A DNA stretch of 58,835 nt from Bryobacterales bacterium (GTDB lineage: Bacteria > Acidobacteriota > Terriglobia > Bryobacterales > Bryobacteraceae): contig JADZAF010000100.1 in assembly GCA_020852755.1 (NCBI GenBank), positions 1-58,835 of the forward strand, read 5' to 3'. The notes under the pieces are model-generated. The model did no database searches, was not told where the DNA came from, and saw only the letters and a list, made by a program, of their open reading frames with translations. Positions 15,390-23,303 of this stretch are shown one piece after another. The position numbers and the translations under genes are program-made. Position 1 is the stretch's first letter. Each line of letters starts with the position of its first letter.

Positions 15390-16690
15390 TTCCTGGCCCG
15401 GGCGGCACGGCGGCCGGAGCCCCCGCCGATGGTGGCGTCCCAGCGCGGGTCGGCCTGGGAAGCGTAGCGCCCCAGCTTGTCCCAATCCTCGCGGGTGATG
15501 CCGTTCAGATCGTAAACCACGCGGCCGTCGTGCACGGTCACCTCGCACACCAGCCGCTGCGAGCCCTTCATCCGCGCGCCGTTCACATCCACGAAGCCGA
15601 AGTTGCCTTTCTGCAGGCTCAACACGCTGATGTCGGCGGTCGCGCCGGGAGTCAGGTGCCCGTATTCCTCGCGCTTGATCTCCCTGGCCGGGTGCCAGGT
15701 GGAGCGCACGATCACGTCGTCCAGGCTCATGCCCATGTTCAGGAATTTCGACATGACGTTGAGCATGTCCTTCATGCCGGCGTTCATGCTGCTGATGTGC
15801 AGGTCGGTGGAGATCGAGTCGGGCAGGAAGCCCTGCTTGACGGCCGGCACGGCCTGGCGGAACAGGAAGCTGCCGGCGCCGTGGCCTACGTCGAAGATGA
15901 TGCCGCGCTTGCGGGCCTCGAACAGGTAGGACTGTACGCGGTTCGAGTCGTCCAGCAGGGGCACGCGGTCCAGGAACGTGTGGGTATAGATGTCCCCCGG
16001 GCGGAGTTTCTTCAACACCAGGTCCTGGAAGGGGCGCTCGGGATGGAAGGTGCCGAAATCCACCATGACCGGCACATTGGCCAGGTTGCCCGCTTCCACC
16101 GCGCGTTCCACGGCCGTCCAGTCGGGCGCCGAGTAGTGGGCGGTCTTGATGCCGACAACCGTTTCCGGATAGCGCCTGGCGACTTCGGCGGTGGCCTTGG
16201 CATCCATGTCGCCGGTATTCTGCTCGATGGCGCCCCCGCCCATACCGCGGCCCACGATGTTCAGCATGGCCAGCACGCGCGTACGGGAGCGGTCGATCAC
16301 CCGGTCCTTGAAGTCGGGAAAATTGCGCCAGCCCGACGAGCCGACGTCCACCACCGTGGTGACGCCGGCGCGGAAGGTGAAGCCGTCCGGATAGACGCTG
16401 TTGTCGCCCGAGTAGGCGCCGCGCATGCCGGTGCCGGCATAGACGTGAACGTGGATGTCGACCAGTCCGGGGGTGACGTACAGGCCGCTGACGTCCACCA
16501 CTTTGTGGGCCCGGGAAGCCGGAATGTCGGCCTCCACGGCGGCAATCTTTCCGTTCAGCACCGCCACGTCGCGCACGGCGCTGATCCTGTTCTTGCCGTC
16601 GATGACGTGCCCCCCCTTGAGCAGCAGATCATACTGCGCCTGAGCGCCCAGCGGCAAAGCCGCGGCGAGCAAAAGCCAGCTTTTTCTCAT
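15386..16690 (-). CDS. Secreted amidohydrolase-family metallohydrolase
   Basis: 434 aa from ATG 16690. Signal peptide at about residues 1-19 (RKSWLLLAAALPLGAQAQ), so periplasmic. Amidohydrolase superfamily: LLLKGGHVIDGKN opening, metal site VDIHVHVYAGTG, carbamylated-Lys region GIKTAHY, later His positions in THTFLD and FDVGHGAG, Asp in STDLHISS, and a composite beta-sandwich closing with ISVLSLQKGNFGFVD. It is near the EF_0837/deacetylase-like group, but the substrate is uncertain. TACAAT on the minus strand (16703-16698) lies 7 nt before this ATG, which supports this start over the ATG at 16699. Confidence 0.86.
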   Translation of the reverse strand: MRKSWLLLAAALPLGAQAQYDLLLKGGHVIDGKNRISAVRDVAVLNGKIAAVEADIPASRAHKVVDVSGLYVTPGLVDIHVHVYAGTGMRGAYSGDNSVYPDGFTFRAGVTTVVDVGSSGWRNFPDFKDRVIDRSRTRVLAMLNIVGRGMGGGAIEQNTGDMDAKATAEVARRYPETVVGIKTAHYSAPDWTAVERAVEAGNLANVPVMVDFGTFHPERPFQDLVLKKLRPGDIYTHTFLDRVPLLDDSNRVQSYLFEARKRGIIFDVGHGAGSFLFRQAVPAVKQGFLPDSISTDLHISSMNAGMKDMLNVMSKFLNMGMSLDDVIVRSTWHPAREIKREEYGHLTPGATADISVLSLQKGNFGFVDVNGARMKGSQRLVCEVTVHDGRVVYDLNGITREDWDKLGRYASQADPRWDATIGGGSGRRAARARK

Positions 16691-16734
16691 GGACCGCATT
16701 GTAGCAATCGTCTCCCGGAGGCCGGTGTCCGGAA

Positions 16735-17736
16735 TTAACGGCGGCGGGACTCGAACTCCCAGGCGGTGGCGACGATGTCGCGCAGGCTGGTGAAGCGCGG
16801 CGACCAGTGCAGCATGCGCTTCAGCTTGTCCGCGCTGGCCACCAGTTCGGCCGGATCGCCCTCGCGGCGCGGGCCCGCCACCCAGGGCGTCTTGCGTCCC
16901 GTCACTGCGTCCACCGCGGCGATCACCTCACGCACCGAGTGGCCCGTGCCGGTGCCCACGTTGAAGGCGCCGGAGCCGCCCCCCGCCAGCAGGTGCTCAA
17001 GCGCCAGGATGTGCGCCTCGGCCAGGTCGCTGACATGGATGTAATCGCGGATGCAGGTGCCGTCCGGAGTGGGATAGTCGTCGCCGAACAGTGTGAGCGG
17101 CTGCCCGGTCTCGACCGCGCGGAAGGCCAGCGGGATCAGGTGGGTCTCCGGGTCGTGCTCCTCCCCGATGGTTCCGCCGGGCTCCGCCCCCGAGGCGTTG
17201 AAGTAGCGCAGGCTGATACTGCGCAGGCCGTGCAGCGAGTCGAACCAGCCCAGGATCTTTTCGACCATCACCTTCGATTCTCCGTAAGGGCTGACCGGCG
17301 CGTAAGGGAAATCCTCCAGGATGGGCACGCGCGCGGGCATCCCGTACACCGCCGCTGTGGAGGAGAACACCATGCGCTTGACGCCGCTGCGCAGCATGGC
17401 CGTGAGCAGGGACAGGCTGCCGCAGACGTTGTTGCGGAAGTACAGCTCGGGAACCCTGGTCGATTCGCCTACCGCGATGTACGCGGCGAAGTGGATGACC
17501 GCCTCGCAGGGATGCCGGGCCAGCACGCCGCACAGAGCCTCGGTATCGGCCAGGTCCACGACGTGCAGCCGCGCCGGATCGACGTTGTGGCGATGGCCGC
17601 GGGAGAGATTGTCCACGACCTGGACTTCGTAGCCGCGCTGCAAGAGGAGGTGGACCGTATGCGCCCCGATGTAGCCTGCGCCCCCGGTCACCAGGATGGT
17701 GGGTTTCGATGTGGCCAAGTCCGATTGTAGTAGCAT
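16735..17736 (-). CDS. galE: UDP-glucose 4-epimerase
   Basis: Interconverts UDP-glucose and UDP-galactose; 333 aa, extended SDR. GGAGYIGAHTVHLL binds NAD, HFAAYIAVGES follows, the catalytic pair is in SSTAAVYG and SPYGESKVMVEK, and RYFNASGAEPGGTIGEEH plus GTCIRDYIHVSDLAEAH are diagnostic. An alternative start is TTG 17718, 5 nt after a minus-strand TACAAT (17729-17724), which would remove the unusual first six residues. Its ATG is only 8 nt from the divergent start at 17745. It supplies nucleotide sugars that could feed the rfb/glycosyltransferase operon. Confidence 0.94.
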   Translation of the reverse strand: MLLQSDLATSKPTILVTGGAGYIGAHTVHLLLQRGYEVQVVDNLSRGHRHNVDPARLHVVDLADTEALCGVLARHPCEAVIHFAAYIAVGESTRVPELYFRNNVCGSLSLLTAMLRSGVKRMVFSSTAAVYGMPARVPILEDFPYAPVSPYGESKVMVEKILGWFDSLHGLRSISLRYFNASGAEPGGTIGEEHDPETHLIPLAFRAVETGQPLTLFGDDYPTPDGTCIRDYIHVSDLAEAHILALEHLLAGGGSGAFNVGTGTGHSVREVIAAVDAVTGRKTPWVAGPRREGDPAELVASADKLKRMLHWSPRFTSLRDIVATAWEFESRRR

Positions 17737-17744
17737 GGCGGTCT

Positions 17745-19418
17745 ATGGCTCAAACCGGAGCGGAATTGTTTGTAAGGGCCATTACGCGGCTCGGCATCCG
17801 GCGCATTTTCACGCTGGTGGGCGACCACTTGAACGAAGTGCTGGCCGTGGCCGCGCAGGAGGGGCTCGACATCCTGGACATGCGCCACGAATCGGGAGTT
17901 ACCCACGCCGCCGACGCCTGGGCGCGGATCACGCGGCAGCCCGCGCTGTCGCTGGTGACCGGCGGGCCGGGCCACACCAATTCGCTGACCGGCATCGCCA
18001 CGGCCTCCCTGGCGGCCAGCCCGCTGATCACGGTGAGCGGCGCGCGGGCCACCACCGTGGCGGACCGGCAGGCCTTTCAGGACATCAACCAGCTCGACAT
18101 GGCCCGCCCGGTGGTGAAGTGGGCCGCGCAGCCGCCCAGCGCCGCCCAGATCCCGTTCTACCTGGGGCGCGCCTACGCGGAGGCCAACAGCGGCCGCAAG
18201 GGTCCCGTGCACCTTACCATCCCGGTGGACCTGTTTACCGGCAAGGCGGAGACGCCGGCGGCCGTGCCGATGATGCCGGCGGACCTGCAGCCGCAGCCGT
18301 CCTCCCGGGACGTGGACCGCGTGCTGGCCCTGCTGGAAGCGGCCGAGCGGCCGGTGGTCATCGCCGGCAGCGGCATCTGGTGGTCCGGCGCCGAGGCCGA
18401 GCTGCGGGAGTTCATCGAGCACACCTCGCTGCCCCTGTATACCGTCACCATGGCCAAGGGCGTGGTGCCGGACAGCCATCCGCTCTGCCTGGGCTATGCC
18501 GACCCGGCCCTGAACCAGGCCGTGCAGAAGGCCTTCAAGGAGGCGGACCTGTTCCTGGTGCTGGGTAAGCGCATCGACTACCGCCTGGCCCTGGGCGGCG
18601 CGCGCCTGTTCTCCCCGGAAGCGCGTTTCATCCAGGTGGACATACATCCCCAGGAACTGGGCATGAACCGTCCCCTGGAGCTGGGAATCTGCGCGGATGT
18701 CAAGGCCGCTCTACGGGCTTTGCTCGATGCGCTGGGCAGCCGCCGCTGGCAGCCGCGGCCCTGGCTGGACCATCTGCGCTCCCTCGCCGCGGAGTGGCAG
18801 GAGCGGCTGGAGTGCGCGGCCCGGGACACGGCGGCGCCCCTCCACCCGGCTGCCTTTTACCGGGAGCTGCGGAAAGCCTTGCCGCCGGAGGTGCTGTACT
18901 CCTGGGACGGGGGCGATTTCACCCATTGGGGCCGCTGCATCATGCCGGCCAACGGTCCCGGACGCTGGCTGCGGCTGGGGCCCCTGGCAACGATCGGATC
19001 CGGCCTGCCCAACAGCCTGGCGCTCAAGGCCGCCTGCCCCGACCAGCCGGTCGTCCTGATTACCGGGGACGGCTCGCTGGGCTTCTACCTGGCCGAGCTG
19101 GATACGGCCGTGCGCCACAAGCTGCCGGTGGTGATGATCGTGGGAAATGATGCCTGTTGGGGCATCGAGAAGCAGTTGCAGATGGCCACGGTGGGCGGCG
19201 ACGGCAGCGTGGCCTGCCGGCTGCGGGACACCCGCTTTGACTTGATAATGAAGGGCTTCGGGGGCGATGGAGAGACCGTCGACACCCTGGACCAGGTGCG
19301 TCCGGCGGTGGAGCGGGCTTTCGCTTCCGGCATTCCCTACCTGATCAACGTGCGCATTCGCGGCGTCCGCTCGCCGTTTACGGAGTGGCAAATTGCCGGA
19401 AAAGCCAGAAAGGGTTGA
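17745..19418 (+). CDS. Thiamine diphosphate-dependent enzyme (acetolactate synthase-like)
   Basis: 557 aa with the three-domain POX/ALS fold: Pyr domain with catalytic Glu (MRHESGVTHAADAWARI), central FAD/ADP-type Rossmann domain (VVIAGSGIWW), and a PP domain with the ThDP/Mg motif GDGSLGFYLAELDTAVRHK to NDACWG. It is not a clear IlvB, since the operon has no regulatory subunit. Related enzymes include oxalyl-CoA decarboxylase, benzoylformate decarboxylase and sulfoacetaldehyde-type enzymes. The exact reaction is therefore unknown. ATG 17745 is preferred because the family begins with xxTGAELFVRAI. Confidence 0.82.
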   Translation: MAQTGAELFVRAITRLGIRRIFTLVGDHLNEVLAVAAQEGLDILDMRHESGVTHAADAWARITRQPALSLVTGGPGHTNSLTGIATASLAASPLITVSGARATTVADRQAFQDINQLDMARPVVKWAAQPPSAAQIPFYLGRAYAEANSGRKGPVHLTIPVDLFTGKAETPAAVPMMPADLQPQPSSRDVDRVLALLEAAERPVVIAGSGIWWSGAEAELREFIEHTSLPLYTVTMAKGVVPDSHPLCLGYADPALNQAVQKAFKEADLFLVLGKRIDYRLALGGARLFSPEARFIQVDIHPQELGMNRPLELGICADVKAALRALLDALGSRRWQPRPWLDHLRSLAAEWQERLECAARDTAAPLHPAAFYRELRKALPPEVLYSWDGGDFTHWGRCIMPANGPGRWLRLGPLATIGSGLPNSLALKAACPDQPVVLITGDGSLGFYLAELDTAVRHKLPVVMIVGNDACWGIEKQLQMATVGGDGSVACRLRDTRFDLIMKGFGGDGETVDTLDQVRPAVERAFASGIPYLINVRIRGVRSPFTEWQIAGKARKG

Positions 19419-19441
19419 CTTTGGAGAAACGGCTCCTCGCC

Positions 19442-19484
19442 GTCGCGGCTCAGCGACGGATGGCGCGCACTACCGAGCCGCGAC
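19442..19484. repeat. Dispersed GC-rich repeat, inverted pair
   Basis: GTCGCGGCTC at 19442-19451 and GAGCCGCGAC at 19475-19484 are exact reverse complements, the second continuing CGGAGG. They lie between the convergent ThDP-enzyme and Fe-S carrier genes and may also serve as a bidirectional terminator. Same family as copies near 24885, 33570, 46511, 54670 and 56334. Confidence 0.6.
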
Positions 19485-19519
19485 CGGAGGCAATGGTACG
19501 CAATACGATGGAAGCCCGG

Positions 19520-19843
19520 TCAGGCGCTGAACGAACTGCCGCAGCCGCACGTGGACCGGACGTTCGGGTTGTTGAACTTGAAGCCCGAGCCTTCCAGGGT
19601 CTCCACGTAGTCGACCTCGGCGCCGTCCAGGTACAGCAGGCTGGCCTGGTCTACGAATACCTTCAGCCCTTCGTAACTGTAGGTTTTGTCGAGCATTCCG
19701 GGCTGGTTCTCGAAAGCCATGGAGTAGCTGAATCCGGAACAGCCGCCGCCGACGACGGCGATGCGCAGCCCGGCCGGCTTGGGATCCTGCATGTCGAGGA
19801 TTTCTTTCACCTTGCCGACAGCCTTCTCCGTGAGTTGAATCAT
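19520..19843 (-). CDS. A-type iron-sulfur cluster carrier (ErpA/IscA family)
   Basis: 107 aa. The conserved Cys ligands are in GGGCSGFSYSM (first Cys about residue 35) and in the C-terminal STCGCGSSF pair, the layout of IscA, ErpA and SufA. It delivers Fe-S clusters to apoproteins such as the radical-SAM enzyme MqnC. The start at 19843 is fixed by an upstream GGGGGAAAT ribosome site and the family's MIQLTEKAV opening; the longer frame to 20113 lacks family similarity. No isc or suf genes flank it. The specific subtype cannot be decided here. Confidence 0.9.
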   Translation of the reverse strand: MIQLTEKAVGKVKEILDMQDPKPAGLRIAVVGGGCSGFSYSMAFENQPGMLDKTYSYEGLKVFVDQASLLYLDGAEVDYVETLEGSGFKFNNPNVRSTCGCGSSFSA

Positions 19844-19886
19844 ATTTCCCCCTTGTTTGATTATACAGAAAGGACTCGAAGGAATA

Positions 19887-19900
19887 GATGCGCGCGCATC
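19887..19900. promoter_or_regulatory. 14-bp perfect palindrome in divergent promoter gap
   Basis: GATGCGCGCGCATC, perfectly palindromic, lies in the 181-bp gap between the Fe-S carrier (minus) and the ECF sigma gene (plus). A related GGATGCGG occurs 7 bp on. It could be an operator for either gene. Confidence 0.35.
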
Positions 19901-20024
19901 CGGCGGGGATGCGGCCGGGTTGAGCGGCAATCCGGGCGGGAGGAAAGGGAGCACCCCGGCGAGGTGCTGCTGGAGGAGTTCTGCCGACTCGCTGAATCTG
20001 CTAATCTGCCAGTAGCGGGGCGGG

Positions 20025-20732
20025 ATGATGAAACCCTTCGAACGCCGGGTGCGTCGGTCAGTGTGTATGGGGACACTCACCGGCGTGCTTCCGCTACCCG
20101 CGTTTGAGTCCAAGGCGGCGGGAAGAACCAGAGTGGATTACCAGAACACCCCGGAAGGCGCGATCGTCAAGCGGGCGCAGGCCGGTGACGAGGTGGCGTT
20201 CCAGATGATCGTGGAACGCTACCAGGCCAAAGTGTTTTCCATCATCCACGGCATCGTGCGTCACCGCAACGACGTGGAGGACATCGCGCAGCAGGTGTTC
20301 GCCAAGGTTTATTTCTCCATCCGGAATTTCGACTTTCGCAGCTCGCTGATCACCTGGATCTACAAAATTACGGTCAACGAATGCTACGATTACCTGCGCA
20401 AGAAAAAAGTGCGCAAACTGGTCTACGAAAGCGATTTGAGCGAGGACGAGGTGCGGCGGGTGGAGAACACCGAGCCGGCCGGCGAGCGCAACACCCGGGT
20501 GGATAACAACCTGGCGCGCAGAGACTATGTGCTGAAGCTGCTGGCCAAGCTCTCCGAGGAAGAACGCCTGCTGATGATGCTCAAGGAAGTGGAAGGCCAT
20601 TCGGTGGAGGAACTGGCCGGAATGACGGGCATGAACGAGAACACCATCAAGGTGAAGCTGTTCCGTGCCCGCCAGCGTTTGGTTAAGGCGGCGCAGCGGC
20701 TGGAGCGCGCACCGGGCCTGGTGGCCGGTTGA
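20025..20732 (+). CDS. ECF (RpoE-like) sigma factor
   Basis: Extracytoplasmic-function sigma-70 factor, 235 aa (ATG 20025/20028; a start at 20067 is also possible). Region 2 is about residues 45-125 (FQMIVERYQAKVFSI, DVEDIAQQVFAKVY, SSLITWIYKITVNECYDYLR). Region 4 is about 165-225 with the HTH EELAGMTGMNENTIKVKLFR. The first 40 residues are an unusual extension. A zinc-finger anti-sigma factor and a Spy/CpxP-like protein follow, so it likely runs an envelope-stress response. The target promoters are not evident in this window. Confidence 0.92.
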   Translation: MMKPFERRVRRSVCMGTLTGVLPLPAFESKAAGRTRVDYQNTPEGAIVKRAQAGDEVAFQMIVERYQAKVFSIIHGIVRHRNDVEDIAQQVFAKVYFSIRNFDFRSSLITWIYKITVNECYDYLRKKKVRKLVYESDLSEDEVRRVENTEPAGERNTRVDNNLARRDYVLKLLAKLSEEERLLMMLKEVEGHSVEELAGMTGMNENTIKVKLFRARQRLVKAAQRLERAPGLVAG

Positions 20733-20868
20733 GGCGCGGGCGGCTGGCCGCGGGTTGGGTTGACTGAGAGACAGCATCGGGTTGGTCTCCTGACCGAATC
20801 CGGCGGGGACAGTGGGTACGACCGGGGAGTCAGGGGATTGGTGGTTTACACTTGATAAGGGAAGAAGT

Positions 20869-21336
20869 ATGCACCAGGTAGTCGTGGACGGATTAGAGGA
20901 GTTTCTGGCCCGAACCGCGAGCCCTGAACTCCGGCAGCAAATTGAAGGCCACTTGAAGGTCTGCGCCACGTGCCGGGCCGAAGTCTCCGAGATGCAGGGA
21001 ATCGCCGAGATGTTGACCGTCCTGAGGCCGCAGAGCCAGTGGGATGTGGCGCCCGGCTTCTATTCCCGAGTCCGCAACCTGATCGAGGAGCAGACGCCCG
21101 CTCCCCTCTGGGCTGCCTTCCTGGACCCGGCATTCTTCCGGCGCACGGCGTTTGCCTGCCTGATGATTCTGGCCCTGTTGGGCGGTTTCGTGATCTCCAG
21201 CGATACGGATTACGGCTACGGCGTGCCCGGCCCGGAAACCATGATCGCGATCGAGCAGAACACTCCTTTTCAGCCTGACAATCCCGTTCCGGACCAGGAG
21301 ATGATGCTGGTTACCCTCACCAGCTACACGCAATGA
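20869..21336 (+). CDS. Anti-sigma factor with zinc-finger domain
   Basis: 155 aa. The N-terminal zf-HC2 anti-sigma domain carries HLKVCATC (His-x3-Cys-x2-Cys), followed by one membrane helix at about residues 87-108 (TAFACLMILALLGGFVIS) and a short periplasmic tail. It should hold the upstream ECF sigma factor at the inner membrane until a signal triggers release. ATG 20869 follows AGGGAAGAAGT; an upstream in-frame GTG at 20812 is less likely. Its stop overlaps the next start (ATGA). Confidence 0.88.
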   Translation: MHQVVVDGLEEFLARTASPELRQQIEGHLKVCATCRAEVSEMQGIAEMLTVLRPQSQWDVAPGFYSRVRNLIEEQTPAPLWAAFLDPAFFRRTAFACLMILALLGGFVISSDTDYGYGVPGPETMIAIEQNTPFQPDNPVPDQEMMLVTLTSYTQ

Positions 21337-21716
21337 GCTCGAGTGGTGTTCTTACGCGTCATCGCGAGAGCGGATTTGTCTTTCGCAATCAGAAGGCCGT
21401 CTGCGTCGGTACGCTGCTCCTGGTCTTTACCGTCGGGGCCCTGGTCGGCGGCACTTTCATGAGCACATCCGGCCATGCCTGGCTCCACCGTTCCAATCCC
21501 TTCTGGACCGAGGCCGGCAAGCGGATCTCGGTCGAGAAATGGTCCGCCCATTTGAATCTCACTCCCGCCCAGGCCGAGGAAGTGTCCAGCATTCTGGAGG
21601 ACTTCGCCAAGTACTACCGCACGGTCACGGCCGAAGCCAAGGCCCGCATCCTGAAAATCCTCAACGAGGAACAACGGGTGAAGTTCCAGAAGATGGTCAA
21701 CGACGCCCGCCATTGA
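21333..21716 (+). CDS. Spy/CpxP-like periplasmic sensor protein
   Basis: 127 aa with an N-terminal membrane anchor (about residues 22-43, CVGTLLLVFTVGALVGG) and a helical periplasmic domain. The segment SAHLNLTPAQAEEVSSIL and a closing ILNEEQRVKFQKMV match the LTxxQ-repeat proteins (Spy, CpxP, ZraP) that act as chaperones or metal/stress sensors. Overlap with the anti-sigma gene makes a sigma/anti-sigma/sensor module. It may tune release of the sigma factor by sensing misfolded envelope proteins or metals; this is inference. Confidence 0.75.
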   Translation: MSSSGVLTRHRESGFVFRNQKAVCVGTLLLVFTVGALVGGTFMSTSGHAWLHRSNPFWTEAGKRISVEKWSAHLNLTPAQAEEVSSILEDFAKYYRTVTAEAKARILKILNEEQRVKFQKMVNDARH

Positions 21717-21748
21717 CGGCTTCCGGCCCGGTGTGATGCAGTGAATCT

Positions 21749-22675
21749 GTGCCCCGCTTGACGCCGCGCCGTCATCTCTTCGCAGCCGCCGTGATCCCCC
21801 TCCTGAAGGCAGCTTCCCGCATTGACGTGTCCCGGCTGAGCGCGATCACCGATGAAATCGGCAGGAGCCCGGAAGAGGCCGCGGCATTCGCCCGCCAGTA
21901 CGGCCTGAGTTGGGTCGAACTGCGCTCCGTTCCGGGCGGCGGCGGCGAGTACGCGTTCCTGCCCGAAGGCGAGGTGAAGGCCGCGGCCGGCCGCCTGCGC
22001 GAGGCCGGGCTGCGCGTCTCGTTCCTGAATACTTCGCTGCTCAAATTCGGATTCCCGGGCGCCGAGCCCGTGCGGCGCCGGCCGGAGACCTCCGAGGCCC
22101 GGGCGGTCCGCCTGGCCCGCGAAAAGGCGCGCTTCGAGGGACGCCTGGACGAGTTGAGGAAAGCCATCCGCGCGGCTCACATCTTCGACACCGGCAAGCT
22201 GCGCGTCTTCACGGGTACGCGGGTGGCCGACCCTCCCGCGCTCTATCCCCGCCTGGCGGAGATTCTGGGCGGTATGGCGGAGGTCGCCGGGAAGGAAGGC
22301 GTGCAGTTGCTGGTGGAAAACGAGCCTTCCTGCAACATCGGGAGCTGCGCGGAACTGGCCGCGTTTCTCAAGCTGCTGCCCTCCAAGTGGATCGGCATCA
22401 ACTGGGACGCGCTGAACGGCGCCGCCCTGAACGAGACCCCTTTTCCCGATGGCTACGGGCTGCTGCCGAAGGCCCGCATCGGCAACGTCCAGATCAAAGG
22501 CAGGAGCGTGCTGAACACGCCCCAGCGGTTGGACTGGAAGGCCATCATGCAGGCCATGGCGCGGGACGGCTACCAAGGCCATTTCGGCCTGGAAACACAC
22601 ATTTTCGATGGAACCCTGATTGAATCCTCGCATGCTTCGGTGAGGGAAATGCTGCGGATCGTGCGCGAACTCTGA
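21749..22675 (+). CDS. Sugar phosphate isomerase/epimerase family TIM barrel
   Basis: AP-endonuclease-2 / xylose-isomerase-like TIM barrel, 308 aa. Metal-site residues are visible as Glu in WVELRSV, Glu in LLVENEPS, Asp in INWDALN, the QIKG strand and Glu in FGLETHIF. The N-terminus (RLTPRRHLFAAAVIPLLKA) looks like a Tat-type or membrane-targeting signal, which would place it outside the cytoplasm. GTG start. Members act on inosose, hydroxypyruvate or ketohexoses; the substrate here is undefined. Confidence 0.82.
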   Translation: MPRLTPRRHLFAAAVIPLLKAASRIDVSRLSAITDEIGRSPEEAAAFARQYGLSWVELRSVPGGGGEYAFLPEGEVKAAAGRLREAGLRVSFLNTSLLKFGFPGAEPVRRRPETSEARAVRLAREKARFEGRLDELRKAIRAAHIFDTGKLRVFTGTRVADPPALYPRLAEILGGMAEVAGKEGVQLLVENEPSCNIGSCAELAAFLKLLPSKWIGINWDALNGAALNETPFPDGYGLLPKARIGNVQIKGRSVLNTPQRLDWKAIMQAMARDGYQGHFGLETHIFDGTLIESSHASVREMLRIVREL

Positions 22676-22681
22676 GGCGCT

Positions 22682-23173
22682 ATGCCCAAGAAATTCCTGA
22701 CTCCTTTTCTGATTGGCCTGGGGGTGATCGCCCTGGCGATCGCCGGGGTGTTCTACATGCAGCGCGGCGCGCACGTGCAGATCCAGGGCGGGATTCTGAA
22801 AGTCCGCACCCTGGAGATGGCGGACGGCAGCTCGATCGCGGTGGTCGATTTCCGTTTTGTCAACCCCTCGGACTACCCGTTCGTGGTCCAGCGGGTGGAG
22901 GTGGAGGCCGAGGCGGCGGACGGCAGGATTCTGGAGGGCGCGACGGTGGCTGAAGTGGACGCCAAAAAGCTCTTCGAGTACTACCCGGTGCTGGGGCAGA
23001 AGTTCAATGAAACCCTGCTGCCGCGCGACCGGGTTCCCTCCAGGCAGAACTGGGACCGCATGGTCGCCGCCCGGTTCGAGATGCCGGAAGCGGCCTTGCA
23101 GAGCCGTAAGAACCTGCTGATTCACGTGACGGAAGTGGACGGCGCCGTGTCGACCATCCGGGAGAAACCGTAA
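22682..23173 (+). CDS. Membrane-anchored hypothetical protein
   Basis: 163 aa, one N-terminal membrane helix (about 7-27, TPFLIGLGVIALAIAGVFYM) and an extracytoplasmic beta-rich domain. The part VVDFRFVNPSDYPFVVQRVEVE resembles the LEA/WHy-like or FxxNP beta-sandwich pattern, but I cannot assign it firmly. It follows the isomerase gene by 6 nt and is probably cotranscribed. No catalytic motif is visible. Confidence 0.72.
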   Translation: MPKKFLTPFLIGLGVIALAIAGVFYMQRGAHVQIQGGILKVRTLEMADGSSIAVVDFRFVNPSDYPFVVQRVEVEAEAADGRILEGATVAEVDAKKLFEYYPVLGQKFNETLLPRDRVPSRQNWDRMVAARFEMPEAALQSRKNLLIHVTEVDGAVSTIREKP

Positions 23174-23274
23174 GGCGGCAGCCAGGGCCGATGCAACCAC
23201 CAGGGTTCCGGGACATGAACTGACCGGAGAGCGGCTTTCCTTACCATGGCTGGGTATTTGCTCCTACCGAATGA

Positions 23275-23292
23275 GTGCGGGTTTGCCCGCAC
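23275..23292 (+). promoter_or_regulatory. Hairpin just upstream of OmpA-family gene
   Basis: GTGCGGG-TTTG-CCCGCAC forms a perfect 7-bp stem that ends immediately before the ribosome site CGAGGGG (ATG at 23304). A similar sequence, GTGCGGGTATTGCCCGC, lies before glgP at 46551. It could affect translation or mRNA stability. Confidence 0.4.
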
Positions 23293-23303
23293 GAGGGGCG
23301 AAT

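Noticed and set aside
16740..16760. tRNA-like GACTCGAACTCCCAGGCG string
   Set aside because: It encodes the C-terminus of GalE (WEFESRRR) and cannot form a cloverleaf with its surroundings.
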